NCBI RefSeq assembly: GCF_945859705.1
Contig: NC_079135.1
Coordinates: 80,298,253-80,362,252, forward strand
DNA: 64,000 nucleotides
Direction of reading: 5' to 3'
DNA from: Episyrphus balteatus
Taxonomy: Eukaryota; Arthropoda; Insecta; Diptera; Syrphidae
Shown here: positions 25,201 through 38,400 of the stretch, in pieces
Layout of the letters: the number at the start of each line of letters is the position of its first letter
Numbering within the stretch: the stretch's first letter is position 1
Made by a program: the position numbers and the translations under genes
The notes under the pieces: model-generated
The model's input: the letters and a program-made list of their open reading frames with translations, nothing else
Databases searched by the model: none
What the model was told of the DNA's origin: nothing

Positions 25201-28200
25201 TTAGTCGTAGACTTTAGTCGACTTTTGTCGTCGACTTTTGTCGTCGACTTTAGTCGTCGACTTTAGTCGTCGACTTTAGTCGTAAACTTTAGTCGTAGAC
25301 TTTAGTCGACTTTTGTCGTCGACTTTTATCGTCGACTTTAGTCGTCGACTTTAGTCGTCGACTTTAGTCGTCGACTTTAGTCGTCGACTTTAGTCGTCGA
25401 CTTTTGTCGTCGACTTTAGTCGTCGACTTTTGTCGTCGACTTTTGTCGTCGACTTTAGTCGTCGGCTTTAGTCGTAAACTTTAGTCGTAGACTTTAGTCG
25501 ACTTTTGTCGTCGACTTTTGTCGTCGACTTTTATCGTCGAATTTAGTCGTCGACTTTAGTCGTCGACTTTTGTCGTCGACTTTAGTCGTCGACTTTTGTC
25601 GTCGACTTTTGTCGTCGACTTTTGTCGTCGACTTTTGTCGTCGACTTTTGTCGTCGACTTTTGTCGTCGACTTTTGACGTCGACTTTAGTCGTCGACTTT
25701 TGTCGTAGACTTTAGTCGTAGACTTTAGTCGTAGACTTTAGTCGTAGACTTTAGTCGTAGACTTTAGTCGTAAACTTTAGTCGTAGACTTTAGTCGTAGA
25801 CTTTAGTCGTCGACTTAAGTCGTCGACTTTTGTCGTCGACTTTTGTCGTCGACTTTTGTCGTCGACTTTTGTCGTCGATTTTAGTCGTCGACTTTTGTCG
25901 TCGACTTTTGTCGTCGACTTTATTCGTCGACTTTTGTCGTCGACTTTTATCGTCGGCTTTTGTCGTCGACTTTTATCGTCGACTTTAGTCGTAGACTTTA
26001 GTCGTCGACTTTAGTCGTCGACTTTTGTCGTCGACTTTTGTCGTCGACTTTAGTCGTCGACTTTAGTCGTCGACTTTTGTCGTCGACTTTTGTCGTCGAC
26101 TTTAGTCGTCGACTTTTGTCGTCGACTTTTATCGTCGGCTTTTGTCGTCGACTTTTATCGTCGACTTTAGTCGTCGACTTTAGTCGTCGACTTTAGTCGT
26201 CGACTTTAGTCGTCGACTTTTGTCGTCGACTTTAGTCGTCGACTTTTGTCGTCGACTTTTGTCGTCGACTTTTGTCGTCGACTTTAGTCGTCGACTTTAG
26301 TCGTCGACTTTAGTCGTAAACTTTAGTCGTAGACTTTAGTCGACTTTTGTCGTCGACTTTTATCGTCGACTTTTAGTCGTCGACTTTAGTCGTCGACTTT
26401 AGTCGTCGACTTTTGTCGTCGACTTTAGTCGTCGACTTTTGTCGTCGACTTTTGTCGTCGACTTTTGTCGTCGACTTTTGACGTCGACTTTAGTCGTCGA
26501 CTTTTGTCGTAGACTTTTGTCGTAGACTTTAGTCGTAGACTTTAGTCGTAGACTTTAGTCGTAAACTTTAGTCGTAGACTTTAGTCGTCGACTTAAGTCG
26601 TCGACTTTTGTCGTCGACTTTTATCGTCGACTTTAGTCGTCGACTTTTGTCGTCGACTTTTGTCGTCGACTTTAGTCGTCGACTTTTGTCGTCGACTTTT
26701 GTCGTCGACTTTAGTCGTCGACTTTAGTCGTCGACTTTAGTCGTCGACTTTTGTCGTCGACTTTTATCGTCGGCTTTTGTCGTCGACTTTTATCGTCGAC
26801 TTTAGTCTTCGACTTTTGTCGTCGACTTTTGTCGTCGACTTTTGTCGTCGACTTTTGTCGTCGACTTTTGTCGTCGACATTTGTCGTCGACTTTTGTCGT
26901 CGACTTTAGTCGTCGTCTTTTGTCGTCGTCTTTTGTCGTCGACTTTAGTCGTCGACTTTAGTCGTAAACTTTAGTCGTAGACTTTAGTCGACTTTTGTCG
27001 TCGACTTTTGTCGTCGACTTTTGTCGTCGACTTTTGTCGTCGACTTTTGACGTCGACTTTAGTCGTCGACTTTTGTCGTAGACTTTAGTCGTAGACTTTA
27101 GTCGTAGACTTTAGTCGTAGACTTTAGTCGTCGACTTTAGTCGTAGACTTTAGTCGTAGACTTTAGTCGTAGACTTTAGTCGTAGACTTTAGTCGTAAAC
27201 TTTAGTCGTAGACTTTAGTCGTCGACTTAAGTCGTCGACTTTTGTCGTCGACTTTTGTCGTCGACTTTTGTCGTCGACTTTTGACGTCGACTTTAGTCGT
27301 CGACTTTTGTCGTAGACTTTAGTCGTAGACTTTAGTCGTAGACTTTAGTCGTAGACTTTAGTCGTAGACTTTAGTCGTAGACTTTAGTCGTAGACTTTAG
27401 TCGTAGACTTTAGTCGTAGACTTTAGTCGTAGACTTTAGTCGTAGACTTTAGTCGTAGACTTTAGTCGTAGACTTTAGTCGTAAACTTTAGTCGTAGACT
27501 TTAGTCGTCGACTTAAGTCGTCGACTTTTGTCGTCGACTTTTGTCGTCGACTTTTATCGTCGACTTTAGTCGTCGACTTTTGTCGTCGACTTTTGTCGTC
27601 GACTTTTGTCGTCGACTTTAGTCGTCGACTTTTGTCGTCGACTTTTGTCGTCGACTTTAGTCGTCGACTTTTGTCGTCGACTTTTATCGTCGGCTTTTGT
27701 CGTCGACTTTTATCGTCGACTTTAGTCGTCGACTTTAGTCGTCGTCTTTTGTCGTCGACTTTAGTCGTCGTCTTTTGTCGTCGACTTTAGTCGTCGACTT
27801 TAGTCGTAAACTTTAGTCGAAGACTTTAGTCGACTTTTGTCGTCGACTTTTATCGTCGACTTTAGTCGTAAACTTTAGTCGTAGACTTTAGTCGACTTTT
27901 GTCGTCGACTTTTGTCGTCGACTTTAGTCGTCGACTTTAGTCGTCGACTTTAGTCGTAAACTTTAGTCGTAGACTTTAGTCGACTTTTGTCGTCGACTTT
28001 TGTCGTCGACTTTTGTCGTCGACTTTTGTCGTCGACTTTTGACGTCGACTTTAGTCGTCGACTTTTGTCGTAGACTTTTGTCGTAGACTTTAGTCGTAGA
28101 CTTTAGTCGTAGACTTTAGTCGTAGACTTTAGTCGTAAACTTTAGTCGTAGACTTTAGTCGTCGACTTAAGTCGTCGACTTTTGTCGTCGACTTTTATCG

Positions 28201-30796
28201 TCGACTTTTGTCGTCGACTTTTGTCGTCGACTTTTGACGTCGACTTTAGTCGTCGACTTTTGTCGTCGACTTTTGACGTCGACTTTAGTCGTCGACTTTT
28301 GTCGTAGACTTTTGTCGTAGACTTTAGTCGTAGACTTTAGTCGTAGACTTTAGTCGTAGACTTTAGTCGTAAACTTTAGTCGTAGACTTTAGTCGTCGAC
28401 TTAAGTCGTCGACTTTTGTCGTCGACTTTTATCGTCGACTTTAGTCGTCGACTTTTGTCGTCGACTTTTGTCGTCGACTTTAGTCGTCGACTTTTGTCGT
28501 CGACTTTTGTCGTCGACTTTAGTCGTCGACTTTAGTCGTCGACTTTTGTCGTCGACTTTTATCGTCGGCTTTTGTCGTCGACTTTTATCGTCGACTTTAG
28601 TCGTCGACTTTTGTCGTCGACTTTTGTCGTCGACTTTTGTCGTCGACTTTTGTCGTCGACTTTTGTCGTCGACTTTTATCGTCGACTTTTGTCGTCGACT
28701 TTTGTCGTCGACTTTTGTCGTCGACTTTTGTCGTCGACTTTTGTCGTCGACTTTTGACGTCGACTTTAGTCGTCGACTTTTGTCGTAGACTTTTGTCGTA
28801 GACTTTAGTCGTAGACTTTAGTCGTAGACTTTAGTCGTAGACTTTAGTCGTAAACTTTAGTCGTAGACTTTAGTCGTCGACTTAAGTCGTCGACTTTTGT
28901 CGTCGACTTTTATCGTCGACTTTAGTCGTCGACTTTTGTCGTCGACTTTTGTCGTCGACTTTAGTCGTCGACTTTTGTCGTCGACTTTTGTCGTCGACTT
29001 TAGTCGTCGACTTTAGTCGTCGACTTTTGTCGTCGACTTTTATCGTCGGCTTTTGTCGTCGACTTTTATCGTCGACTTTAGTCGTCGACTTTTGTCGTCG
29101 ACTTTTGTCGTCGACTTTTGTCGTCGACTTTTGTCGTCGACTTTTGTCGTCGACATTTGTCGTCGACTTTTGTCGTCGACTTTAGTCGTCGTCTTTTGTC
29201 GTCGTCTTTTGTCGTCGACTTTAGTCGTCGACTTTAGTCGTAAACTTTAGTCGTAGACTTTAGTCGACTTTTGTCGTCGACTTTTGTCGTCGACTTTTGT
29301 CGTCGACTTTTGTCGTCGACTTTTGTCGTCGACTTTTGTCGTCGACTTTTGTCGTCGACTTTTGACGTCGACTTTTGTCGTCGACTTTTGTCGTCGACTT
29401 TTGACGTCGACTTTAGTCGTCGACTTTTGTCGTAGACTTTTGTCGTCGACTTTTGACGTCGACTTTTGTCGTCGACTTTTGTCGTCGACTTTAGTCGTCG
29501 ACTTTTGTCGTAGACTTTTGTCGTAGACTTTTGTCGTAGACTTTAGTCGTAGACTTTTGTCGTCGACTTTTGTCGTCGACTTTTGTCGTCGACTTTTATC
29601 GTCGACTTCTGTCGTCGACTTTTGTCGTCGACTTTTGTCGTCGACTTTTGTCGTCGACTTTTGTCGTCGACTTTTGTCGTCGACTTTTGTCGTCGACTTT
29701 TGACGTCGACTTTAGTCGTCGACTTTTGTCGTAGACTTTTGTCGTAGACTTTAGTCGTAGACTTTAGTCGTAGACTTTAGTCGTAGACTTTAGTCGTAAA
29801 CTTTAGTCGTAGACTTTAGTCGTCGACTTAAGTCGTCGACTTTTGTCGTCGACTTTTATCGTCGACTTTAGTCGTCGACTTTTGTCGTCGACTTTTGTCG
29901 TCGACTTTAGTCGTCGACTTTTGTCGTCGACTTTTGTCGTCGACTTTAGTCGTCGACTTTAGTCGTCGACTTTTATCGTCGGCTTTTGTCGTCGACTTTT
30001 ATCGTCGACTTTAGTCGTCGACTTTTGTCGTCGACTTTTGTCGTCGACTTTTGTCGTCGACTTTTGTCGTCGACTTTTGTCGTCGACATTTGTCGTCGAC
30101 TTTTGTCGTCGACTTTAGTCGTCGTCTTTTGTCGTCGTCTTTTGTCGTCGACTTTAGTCGTCGACTTTAGTCGTAAACTTTAGTCGTAGACTTTAGTCGA
30201 CTTTTGTCGTCGACTTTTGTCGTCGACTTTTGTCGTCGACTTTTGTCGTCGACTTTTGACGTCGACTTTAGTCGTCGACTTTTGTCGTAGACTTTAGTCG
30301 TAGACTTTAGTCGTAGACTTTAGTCGTAGACTTTAGTCGTAGACTTTAGTCGTAGACTTTAGTCGTAGACTTTAGTCGTAGACTTTAGTCGTAGACTTTA
30401 GTCGTAGACTTTAGTCGTAAACTTTAGTCGTAGACTTTAGTCGTCGACTTAAGTCGTCGACTTTTGTCGTCGACTTTTGTCGTCGACTTTTATCGTCGAC
30501 TTTAGTCGTCGACTTTTGTCGTCGACTTTTGTCGTCGACTTTAGTCGTCGACTTTTGTCGTCGACTTTTGTCGTCGACTTTAGTCGTCGACTTTTGTCGT
30601 CGACTTTTATCGTCGGCTTTTGTCGTCGACTTTTGTCGTCGACTTTTGTCGTCGACTTTTGTCGTCGACTTTTGTCGTCGACTTTTGTCGTCGACTTTTG
30701 TCGTCGACTTTTGTCGTCGACTTTTGACGTCGACTTTAGTCGTCGACTTTTGTCGTAGACTTTAGTCGTAGACTTTAGTCGTAGACTTTAGTCGAC

Positions 30797-30839
30797 AAAA
30801 GTCGACGACAAAAGTCGACGACAAAAGTCGACGACAAAA
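30797..30839 (-). repeat. Short inverted tract of the satellite
   Basis: About four monomers read as GTCGACGACAAAA, the reverse complement of the surrounding array. Both junctions fall on the palindrome GTCGAC (30791-30796 and 30840-30845), so polarity flips without interrupting the SalI motif. Confidence 0.9.
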
Positions 30840-32589
30840 GTCGACTTTAGTCTTCGACTTTTATCGTCGACTTTAGTCGTCGACTTTTGTCGTCGACTTT
30901 TATCGTCGGCTTTTGTCGTCGACTTTTATCGTCGACTTTAGTCGTCGACTTTAGTCGTCGACTTTAGTCGTCGTCTTTTGTCGTCGACTTTAGTCGTCGA
31001 CTTTAGTCGTCGACTTTAGTCGTAAACTTTAGTCGAAGACTTTAGTCGACTTTTGTCGTCGACTTTTATCGTCGACTTTAGTCGTCGACTTTAGTCGTCG
31101 ACTTTAGTCGTAAACTTTAGTCGTAGACTTTAGTCGACTTTTGTCGTCGACTTTTGTCGTCGACTTTTATCGTCGACTTTAGTCGTCGACTTTAGTCGTC
31201 GACTTTAGTCGTCGACTTTTGTCGTCGACTTTAGTCGTCGACTTTTGTCGGCGACTTTTGTCGTCGACTTTAGTCGTCGACTTTAGTCGTAAACTTTAGT
31301 CGTAGACTTTAGTCGACTTTTGTCGTCGACTTTTGTCGTCGACTTTTGTCGTCGACTTTTATCGTCGAATTTAGTCGTCGACTTTAGTCGTCGACTTTAG
31401 TCGTCGACTTTTGTCGTCGACTTTAGTCGTCGACTTTTGTCGTCGACTTTTGTCGTCGACTTTTGTCGTCGACTTTTGTCGTCGACTTTTGTCGTCGACT
31501 TTTGTCGTCGACTTTTGTCGTCGACTTTTGTCGTCGACTTTTGACGTCGACTTTAGTCGTCGACTTTTGTCGTAGACTTTAGTCGTAGACTTTAGTCGTA
31601 GACTTTAGTCGTAGACTTTAGTCGTAGACTTTAGTCGTAAACTTTAGTCGTAGACTTTAGTCGTCGACTTAAGTCGCCGACTTTTGTCGTCGACTTTTGT
31701 CGTCGACTTTTGTCGTCGACTTTTATCGTCGACTTTAGTCGTCGACTTTTGTCGTCGACTTTTGTCGTCGACTTTTGTCGTCGACTTTAGTCGTCGACTT
31801 TTGTCGTCGACTTTAGTCGTCGACTTTTGTCGTCGACTTTATTCGTCGACTTTTGTCGTCGACTTTTATCGTCGGCTTTTGTCGTCGACTTTTATCGTCG
31901 ACTTTAGTCGTCGACTTTAGTCGTCGACTTTAGTCGTCGACTTTAGTCGTCGACTTTTGTCGTCGACTTTTGTCGTCGACTTTTGTCGTCGACTTTAGTC
32001 GTCGTCTTTTGTCGTCTTCTTTTGTCGTCGACTTTAGTCGTCGACTTTAGTCGTAAACTTTAGTCGTAGACTTTAGTCCACTTTTGTCGTCGACTTTTGT
32101 CGTCGACTTTAGTCGTCGACTTTAGTCGTCGACTTAAGTCGTCGACTTTTGTCGTCGACTTTTGTCGTCGACTTTTATCGTCGACTTTAGTCGTCGACTT
32201 TTGTCGTCGACTTTTGTCGTCGACTTTAGTCGTCGACTTTTGTCGTCGACTTTAGTCGTCGTCTTTTGTCGTCGACTTTAGTCGTCGACTTTTGTCGTCG
32301 ACTGTTGTCGTCGACTTTTGTCGTCGACTTTTGTCGTCGACTGTTGTCGTCGACTTTTGTCGTCGACTTTAGTCGTAAACTTTAGTCGTAGACTTTAGTC
32401 GACTTTTGTCGTCGACTTTTGTCGTCGACTTTTGTCGTCGACTTTTGTCGTCGACTTTTGTCGTCGACTTTTATCGTCGACTTTAGTCGTCGACTTTAGT
32501 CGTCGACTTTAGTCGTCGACTTTAGTCGTCGACTTTAGTCGTCGACTTTAGTCGTCGACTTTAGTCGTAAACTTTAGTCGTAGACTTTA

Positions 32590-32787
32590 GACGACTAAAG
32601 TCGACGACTAAAGTCGACGATAAAAGTCGACGACAAAAGTCGACGACAAAAGTCGACGACAAAAGTCGACGACAAAAGTCGACGACTAAAGTCGGCGATA
32701 AAAGTTGAAGACTAAAGTCGACGACTAAAGTCGACGACAAAAGTCGACGACTAAAGTCGACGATAAAAGTCGAAGACTAAAGTCGAC
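32590..32787 (-). repeat. 198-bp inverted tract of the satellite
   Basis: About 15 monomers run in the opposite orientation (GTCGACGACTAAA / GTCGACGACAAAA). They include inverted forms of known variants, for example GAAGACTAAAG as the reverse of CTTTAGTCTTC. The right junction is at a GTCGAC palindrome (32782-32787). The left junction is CTTTAGACGACTAAAG near 32585-32600 and is itself palindromic around the switch. Confidence 0.92.
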
Positions 32788-33639
32788 TTTTGTCGTCGAC
32801 TTTTGTCGTCGACTTTTGTCGTCGACTTTTGTCGTCGACTTTTATCGTCGACTTTAGTCGTCGACTTTAGTCGTCGACTTTAGTCGTCGACTTTTGTCGT
32901 CGACTTTAGTCGTCGACTTTAGTCTTCGACTTTAGTCGTCGACATTTGTCGTCGACTTTTGTCGTCGACTTTTGTCGTCGACTTTTGTCGTCGACTTTTG
33001 TCGTCGACTTTAGTCGTCGACTTTAGTCTTCGACTTTTATCGTCAACTTTAGTCGTCGACTTTTGTCGTCGACTTTTGTCGTCGACTTTTGTCGTCGACT
33101 TTTGTCGTCGACTTTTATCGTCGACTTTAGTCGTCGACTTTAGTCGTCGACTTTAGTCTTCGACTTTTATCGTCGACTTTTATCGTCGACTTTAGTCGTC
33201 GACTTTTGTCGTCGACTTTTGTCGTCGACTTTTATCGTCGACTTTAGTCGTCGACTTTAGTCGTCGACTTTTGTCGTCGACTTTTGTCGTCGACTTTTGT
33301 CGTCGACTTTTGTCGTAGACTTTTGTCGTCGACTTTTGTCGTCGACTTTTGTCGTCGACTTTTGTCGTCGACTTTTGTCGTCGACTTTTGTCGTCGACTT
33401 TTGTCGTCGACTTTTGTCGTCGACTTTTGTCGTCGACTTTTGTCGTCGACTTTAGTCGTCGTCTTTTGTCGTCGACTTTAGTCGTGGACTTTAGTCTTCG
33501 ACTTTTGTCGTCGACTTTAGTCTTCGACTTTTGTCGTCGACTTTTGTCGTCGACTTTAGTCGTCGACTTTAGTCTTCGACTTTAGTCTTCGACTTTAGTC
33601 GTCGACTTTTGTCGTCGACTTTTGTCGTCGACTTTTGTC

Positions 33640-36317
33640 GTCGACTTTTCTCGTCGACTTTAGACGTCGACTTTAGTCGTCGACTTTTGTCGTCGACTTT
33701 TGTCGTCGACTTTTATCGTCGACTTTAGTCGTCGACTTTTGTCGTCGACTTTTGTCGTCGACTTTAGTCTTCGACTTTTATCGTCGACTTTAGTCGTCGA
33801 CTTTTGTCGTCGACTTTTGTCGTCGACTTTTGTCGTCGACTTTTGTCGTCGACTTTTGTCGTCGACTTTTATCGTCGACTTTAGTCGTCGACTTTAGTCT
33901 TCGACTTTTATCGTCGACTTTAGTCGTCGACTTTTGTCGTCGACTTTTATCGTCGACTTTAGTCGTCGACTTTTGTCGTCGACTTTTGTCGTCGACTTTT
34001 GTCGTCGACTTTTGTCGTCGACTTTTGTCGTCGACTTTTGTCGTCGACTTTTGTCGTCGACTTTAGTCGTCGTCTTTTGTCGTCGACTTTAGTCGTCGAC
34101 TTTAGTCTTCGACTTTTGTCGTCAACTTTAGTCGTCGACTTTAGTCGTCGACTTAAGTCTTCGACTTTTATCGTCGACTTTAGTCTTCGACTTTTATCGT
34201 CGACTTTAGTCGTCGACTTTTGTCGTCAACTTTAGTCGTCGACTTTAGTCGTCGACTTAAGTCTTCGACTTTTATCGTCGACTTTAGTCTTCGACTTTTA
34301 TCGTCGACTTTAGTCGTCGACTTTTGTCGTCAACTTTAGTCGTCGACTTTAGTCGTCGACTTAAGTCTTCGACTTTTATCGTCGACTTTAGTCTTCGAAT
34401 TTTATCGTCGACTTTAGTCGTCGACTTTTGTCGTCGACTTTATTCGTCGACTTTAGTCTTCGACTTTTATCGTCGACTTTAGTCGTCGACTTTTGTCGTC
34501 GACTTTAGTCGTCGACTTTAGTCTTCAACTTTTATCGCCGACTTTAGTCGTCGACTTTTGTCGTCGACTTTAGTCGTCGACTTTTGTCGTCGACTTTTGT
34601 CGTCGACTTTTATCGTCGACTTTAGTCGTCGACTTTAGTCGTCGACTTTAGTCTTCGACTTTTATCGTCCACTTTAGTCGTCGACTTTTGTCGTCGACTT
34701 TTATCGTCGACTTTAGTCGTCGACTTTTGTCGTCGACTTTTGTCGTCGACTTTTGTCGTCGACTTTTGTCGTCGACTTTTGTCGTCGACTTTTGTCGTCG
34801 ACTTTTGTCGTCGACTTTTATCGTCGACTTTAGTCGTAGACTTTTGTCGTCGACTTTTGTCGTCGACTTTTGTCGTCGACTTTTGTCGTCGACTTTAGTC
34901 GTCGAATTTTGTCGTCGACTTTTGTGGTCGACTTTTGTCGTCGACTTTTGTCGTCGACTTTTGTCGTCGACTTTAGTCGTCGTCTTTTGTCGTCGACTTT
35001 AGTCGTCGAATTTAGTCTTCGACTTTAGTCGTCGAATTTTGTCGTCGACTTTTGTCGTCGACTTTAGTCGTCGACTTTAGTCGTCGACTTTAGTCGTCGA
35101 CTTTTGTCGTCGACTTTAGTCGTCGACTTAAGACGTCGACTTTAGTCGTCGACTTTTGTCGTCGACTTTTGTCGTCGACTTTTGTCGTCGACTTTAGACG
35201 TCGACTTTAGTCGTCGACTTTTGTCGTCGACTTTTGTCGTCGACTTTTGTCGTCGACTTTTGTCGTCGACTTTTGTCGTCGACTTTTGTCGTCGACTTTT
35301 GTCGTCGACTTTTGTCGTCGTCTTTTGTCGTCGACTTTAGTCGTCGAATTTAGTCTTCGACTTTAGTCGTCGACTTTAGTCGTCGACTTTTGTCGTCGAC
35401 TTTTGTCGTCGACTTTAGTCGTCGACTTTAGTCGTCGACTTTTGTCGTCGACTTTAGTCGTCGACTTTAGACGTCGACTTTAGTCGTCGACTTTTGTCGT
35501 CGACTTTTGTCGTCGACTTTTGTCGTCGACTTTAGACGTCGACTTTAGTCGTCGACTTTTGTCGTCGACTTTTGTCGTCGACTTTTGTCGTCGACTTTTG
35601 TCGTCGACTTTTGTCGTCGACTTTTGTCGTCGACTTTTGTCGTCGACTTTTGTCGTCGACTTTAGTCGTCGACTTTAGACGTCGACTTTAGTCGTCGACT
35701 TTTGTCGTCGACGTTAGTCGTCGACTTTAGTCGTCGACTTTTGTCGTCGACTTTAGTCTTCGACTTTTATCGTCGACTTTAGTCGTCGACTTTAGTCGTC
35801 GACTTTTGTCGTCGACTTTTGTCGTCGACTTTTGTCGTCGACTTTAATCGTCGACTTTAGTCGTCGACTTTTGCCGTCGACTTTTGTCGTCGACTTTTGT
35901 CGTCGACTTTAGTCGTCTACTTTTGTCGTCGACTTTTGTCGTCGACTTTAGTCGTAGACTTTAGTCGTCGATTTTAGTCGTCGACTTTAGTCTTCGACTT
36001 TAGTCGTCGACTTTTGTCGTCGACTTTTGTTGTCGACTTTAGTCTTCGACTTAAGTCTTCGACTTTTATCGTCGACTTTAGTCTTCGACTTTTATCGTCG
36101 ACTTTAGTCGTCGACTTTTGTCGTCGACTTTAGTCGTCGACTTTAGTCTTCGACTTTTATCGTCGACTTTAGTCGTCGACTTTTGTCGTCGACTTTTGTC
36201 GTCGACTTTTGTCGTCGACTTTTATCGTCGACTTTAGTCGTCGACTTTAGTCGTCGACTTTAGTCTTCGACTTTTATCGTCGACTTTAGTCGTCGACTTT
36301 TGTCGTCGACTTTTGTC
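33640..36317 (+). repeat. Satellite segmental duplication, about 2.7 kb, copy 1
   Basis: Rare variants in this block recur downstream at an offset of 2678-2704 bp (206-208 monomers). Examples are CTTTTCTCGTCGAC (33650 and 36328) and the repeated GTCAACTTTAG...CTTAAGTCTTCGAC motif (about 34.12-34.37 and 36.83-37.08 kb). It holds about 625 bp (around 35.0-35.7 kb) that copy 2 lacks; within that stretch the GAATTTAGTCTTCGAC variant occurs twice, about 340 bp apart. Confidence 0.75.
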
Positions 36318-38400
36318 GTCGACTTTTCTCGTCGACTTTAGACGTCGACTTTAGTCGTCGACTTTTGTCGTCGACTTTTGTCGTCGACTTTTATCGTCGA
36401 CTTTAGTCGTCGACTTTTGTCGTCGACTTTTGTCGTCGACTTTAGTCTTCGACTTTTATCGTCGACTTTAGTCGTCGACTTTTGTCGTCGACTTTTGTCG
36501 TCGACTTTTGTCGTCGACTTTTGTCGTCGACTTTTGTCGTCGACTTTTGTCGTCGACTTTTATCGTCGACTTTAGTCGTCGACTTTAGTCTTCGACTTTT
36601 ATCGACGACTTTAGTCGTCGACTTTTGTCGTCGACTTTTATCGTCGACTTTAGTCGTCGACTTTTGTCGTCGACTTTTGTCGTCGACTTTTGTCGTCGAC
36701 TTTTGTCGTCGACTTTTGTCGTCGACTTTTGTCGTCGACTTTTGTCGTCGACTTTTGTCGTCGACTTTAGTCGTCGTCTTTTGTCGTCGACTTTAGTCGT
36801 CGACTTTAGTCTTCGACTTTTGTCGTCAACTTTAGTCGTCGACTTTAGTCGTCGACTTAAGTCTTCGACTTTTATCGTCGACTTTAGTCTTCGACTTTTA
36901 TCGTCGACTTTAGTCGTCGACTTTTGTCGTCAACTTTAGTCGTCGACTTTAGTCGTCGACTTAAGTCTTCGACTTTTATCGTCGACTTTAGTCTTCGACT
37001 TTTATCGTCGACTTTAGTCGTCGACTTTTGTCGTCAACTTTAGTCGTCGACTTTAGTCGTCGACTTAAGTCTTCGACTTTTATCGTCGACTTTAGTCTTC
37101 GAATTTTATCGTCGACTTTAGTCGTCGACTTTTGTCGTCGACTTTATTCGTCGACTTTAGTCTTCGACTTTTATCGTCGACTTTAGTCGTCGACTTTTGT
37201 CGTCGACTTTAGTCGTCGACTTTAGTCTTCAACTTTTATCGCCGACTTTAGTCGTCGACTTTTGTCGTCGACTTTAGTCGTCGACTTTTGTCGTCGACTT
37301 TTGTCGTCGACTTTTATCGTCGACTTTAGTCGTCGACTTTAGTCGTCGACTTTAGTCTTCGACTTTTATCGTCCACTTTAGTCGTCGACTTTTGTCGTCG
37401 ACTTTTATCGTCGACTTTAGTCGTCGACTTTTGTCGTCGACTTTTGTCGTCGACTTTTGTCGTCGACTTTTGTCGTCGACTTTTGTCGTCGACTTTTGTC
37501 GTCGACTTTTATCGTCGACTTTAGTCGTAGACTTTTGTCGTCGACTTTTGTCGTCGACTTTTGTCGTCGACTTTTGTCGTCGACTTTTGTCGTCGACTTT
37601 TGTCGTCGACTTTTGTCGTCGACTTTAGTCGTCGACTTTAGACGTCGACTTTAGTCGTCGACTTTTGTCGTCGACTTTTGTCGTCGACTTTTGTCGTCGA
37701 CTTTTGTCGTCGACTTTTGTCGTCGACTTTTGTCGTCGACTTTTGTCGTCGACTTTTGTCGTCGACTTTTGTCGTCGACTTTTGTCGTCGACGTTAGTCG
37801 TCGACTTTAGTCGTCGACTTTTGTCGTCGACTTTAGTCTTCGACTTTTATCGTCGACTTTAGTCGTCGACTTTAGTCGTCGACTTTTGTCGTCGACTTTT
37901 GTCGTCGACTTTTGTCGTCGACTTTAATCGTCGACTTTAGTCGTCGACTTTTGCCGTCGACTTTTGTCGTCGACTTTTGTCGTCGACTTTAGTCGTCTAC
38001 TTTTGTCGTCGACTTTTGTCGTCGACTTTAGTCGTAGACTTTAGTCGTCGATTTTAGTCGTCGACTTTAGTCTTCGACTTTAGTCGTCGACTTTTGTCGT
38101 CGACTTTTGTTGTCGACTTTAGTCTTCGACTTAAGTCTTCGACTTTTATCGTCGACTTTAGTCTTCGACTTTTATCGTCGACTTTAGTCGTCGACTTTTG
38201 TCGTCGACTTTAGTCGTCGACTTTAGTCTTCGACTTTTATCGTCGACTTTTATCGTCGACTTTAGTCGTCGACTTTTGTCGTCGACTTTTGTCGTCGACT
38301 TTTATCGTCGACTTTAGTCGTCGACTTTAGTCTTCGACTTTTATCGTCGACTTTAGTCGTCGACTTTTGTCGTCGACTTTTGTCGTCGACTTTTGTCGTC
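36318..38400 (+). repeat. Satellite segmental duplication, about 2.7 kb, copy 2
   Basis: Same variant order as 33640-36317 but without the approximately 625-bp stretch, so the offset shrinks to about 2079 bp after the GACGTTAGTCG variant (35712 and 37791). The right boundary is approximate. Confidence 0.7.

Larger units (their letters stand above)
9490..31660 (+). repeat. Recurring higher-order cassette of TAGAC/TAAAC monomers
   Basis: Across this interval one ordered module recurs many times: TTTTGACGTCGAC, then TTTAGTCGTCGAC, TTTTGTCGTAGAC, a run of several TTTAGTCGTAGAC monomers, one TTTAGTCGTAAAC, one TTTAGTCGTAGAC, one TTTAGTCGTCGAC, then TTAAGTCGTCGAC. Instances of the TTTTGACGTCGAC start marker lie near 9497, 11385, 12577, 16138, 17548, 19108, 20706, 22250, 23985, 25676, 26479, 28041, 28756, 29702, 30258 and 31547. 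Spacing varies from about 0.2 to 3.6 kb, so this is a family of related higher-order units rather than one fixed period. A related module occurs at 2798-2940 and 3684-3810. Confidence 0.85.
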
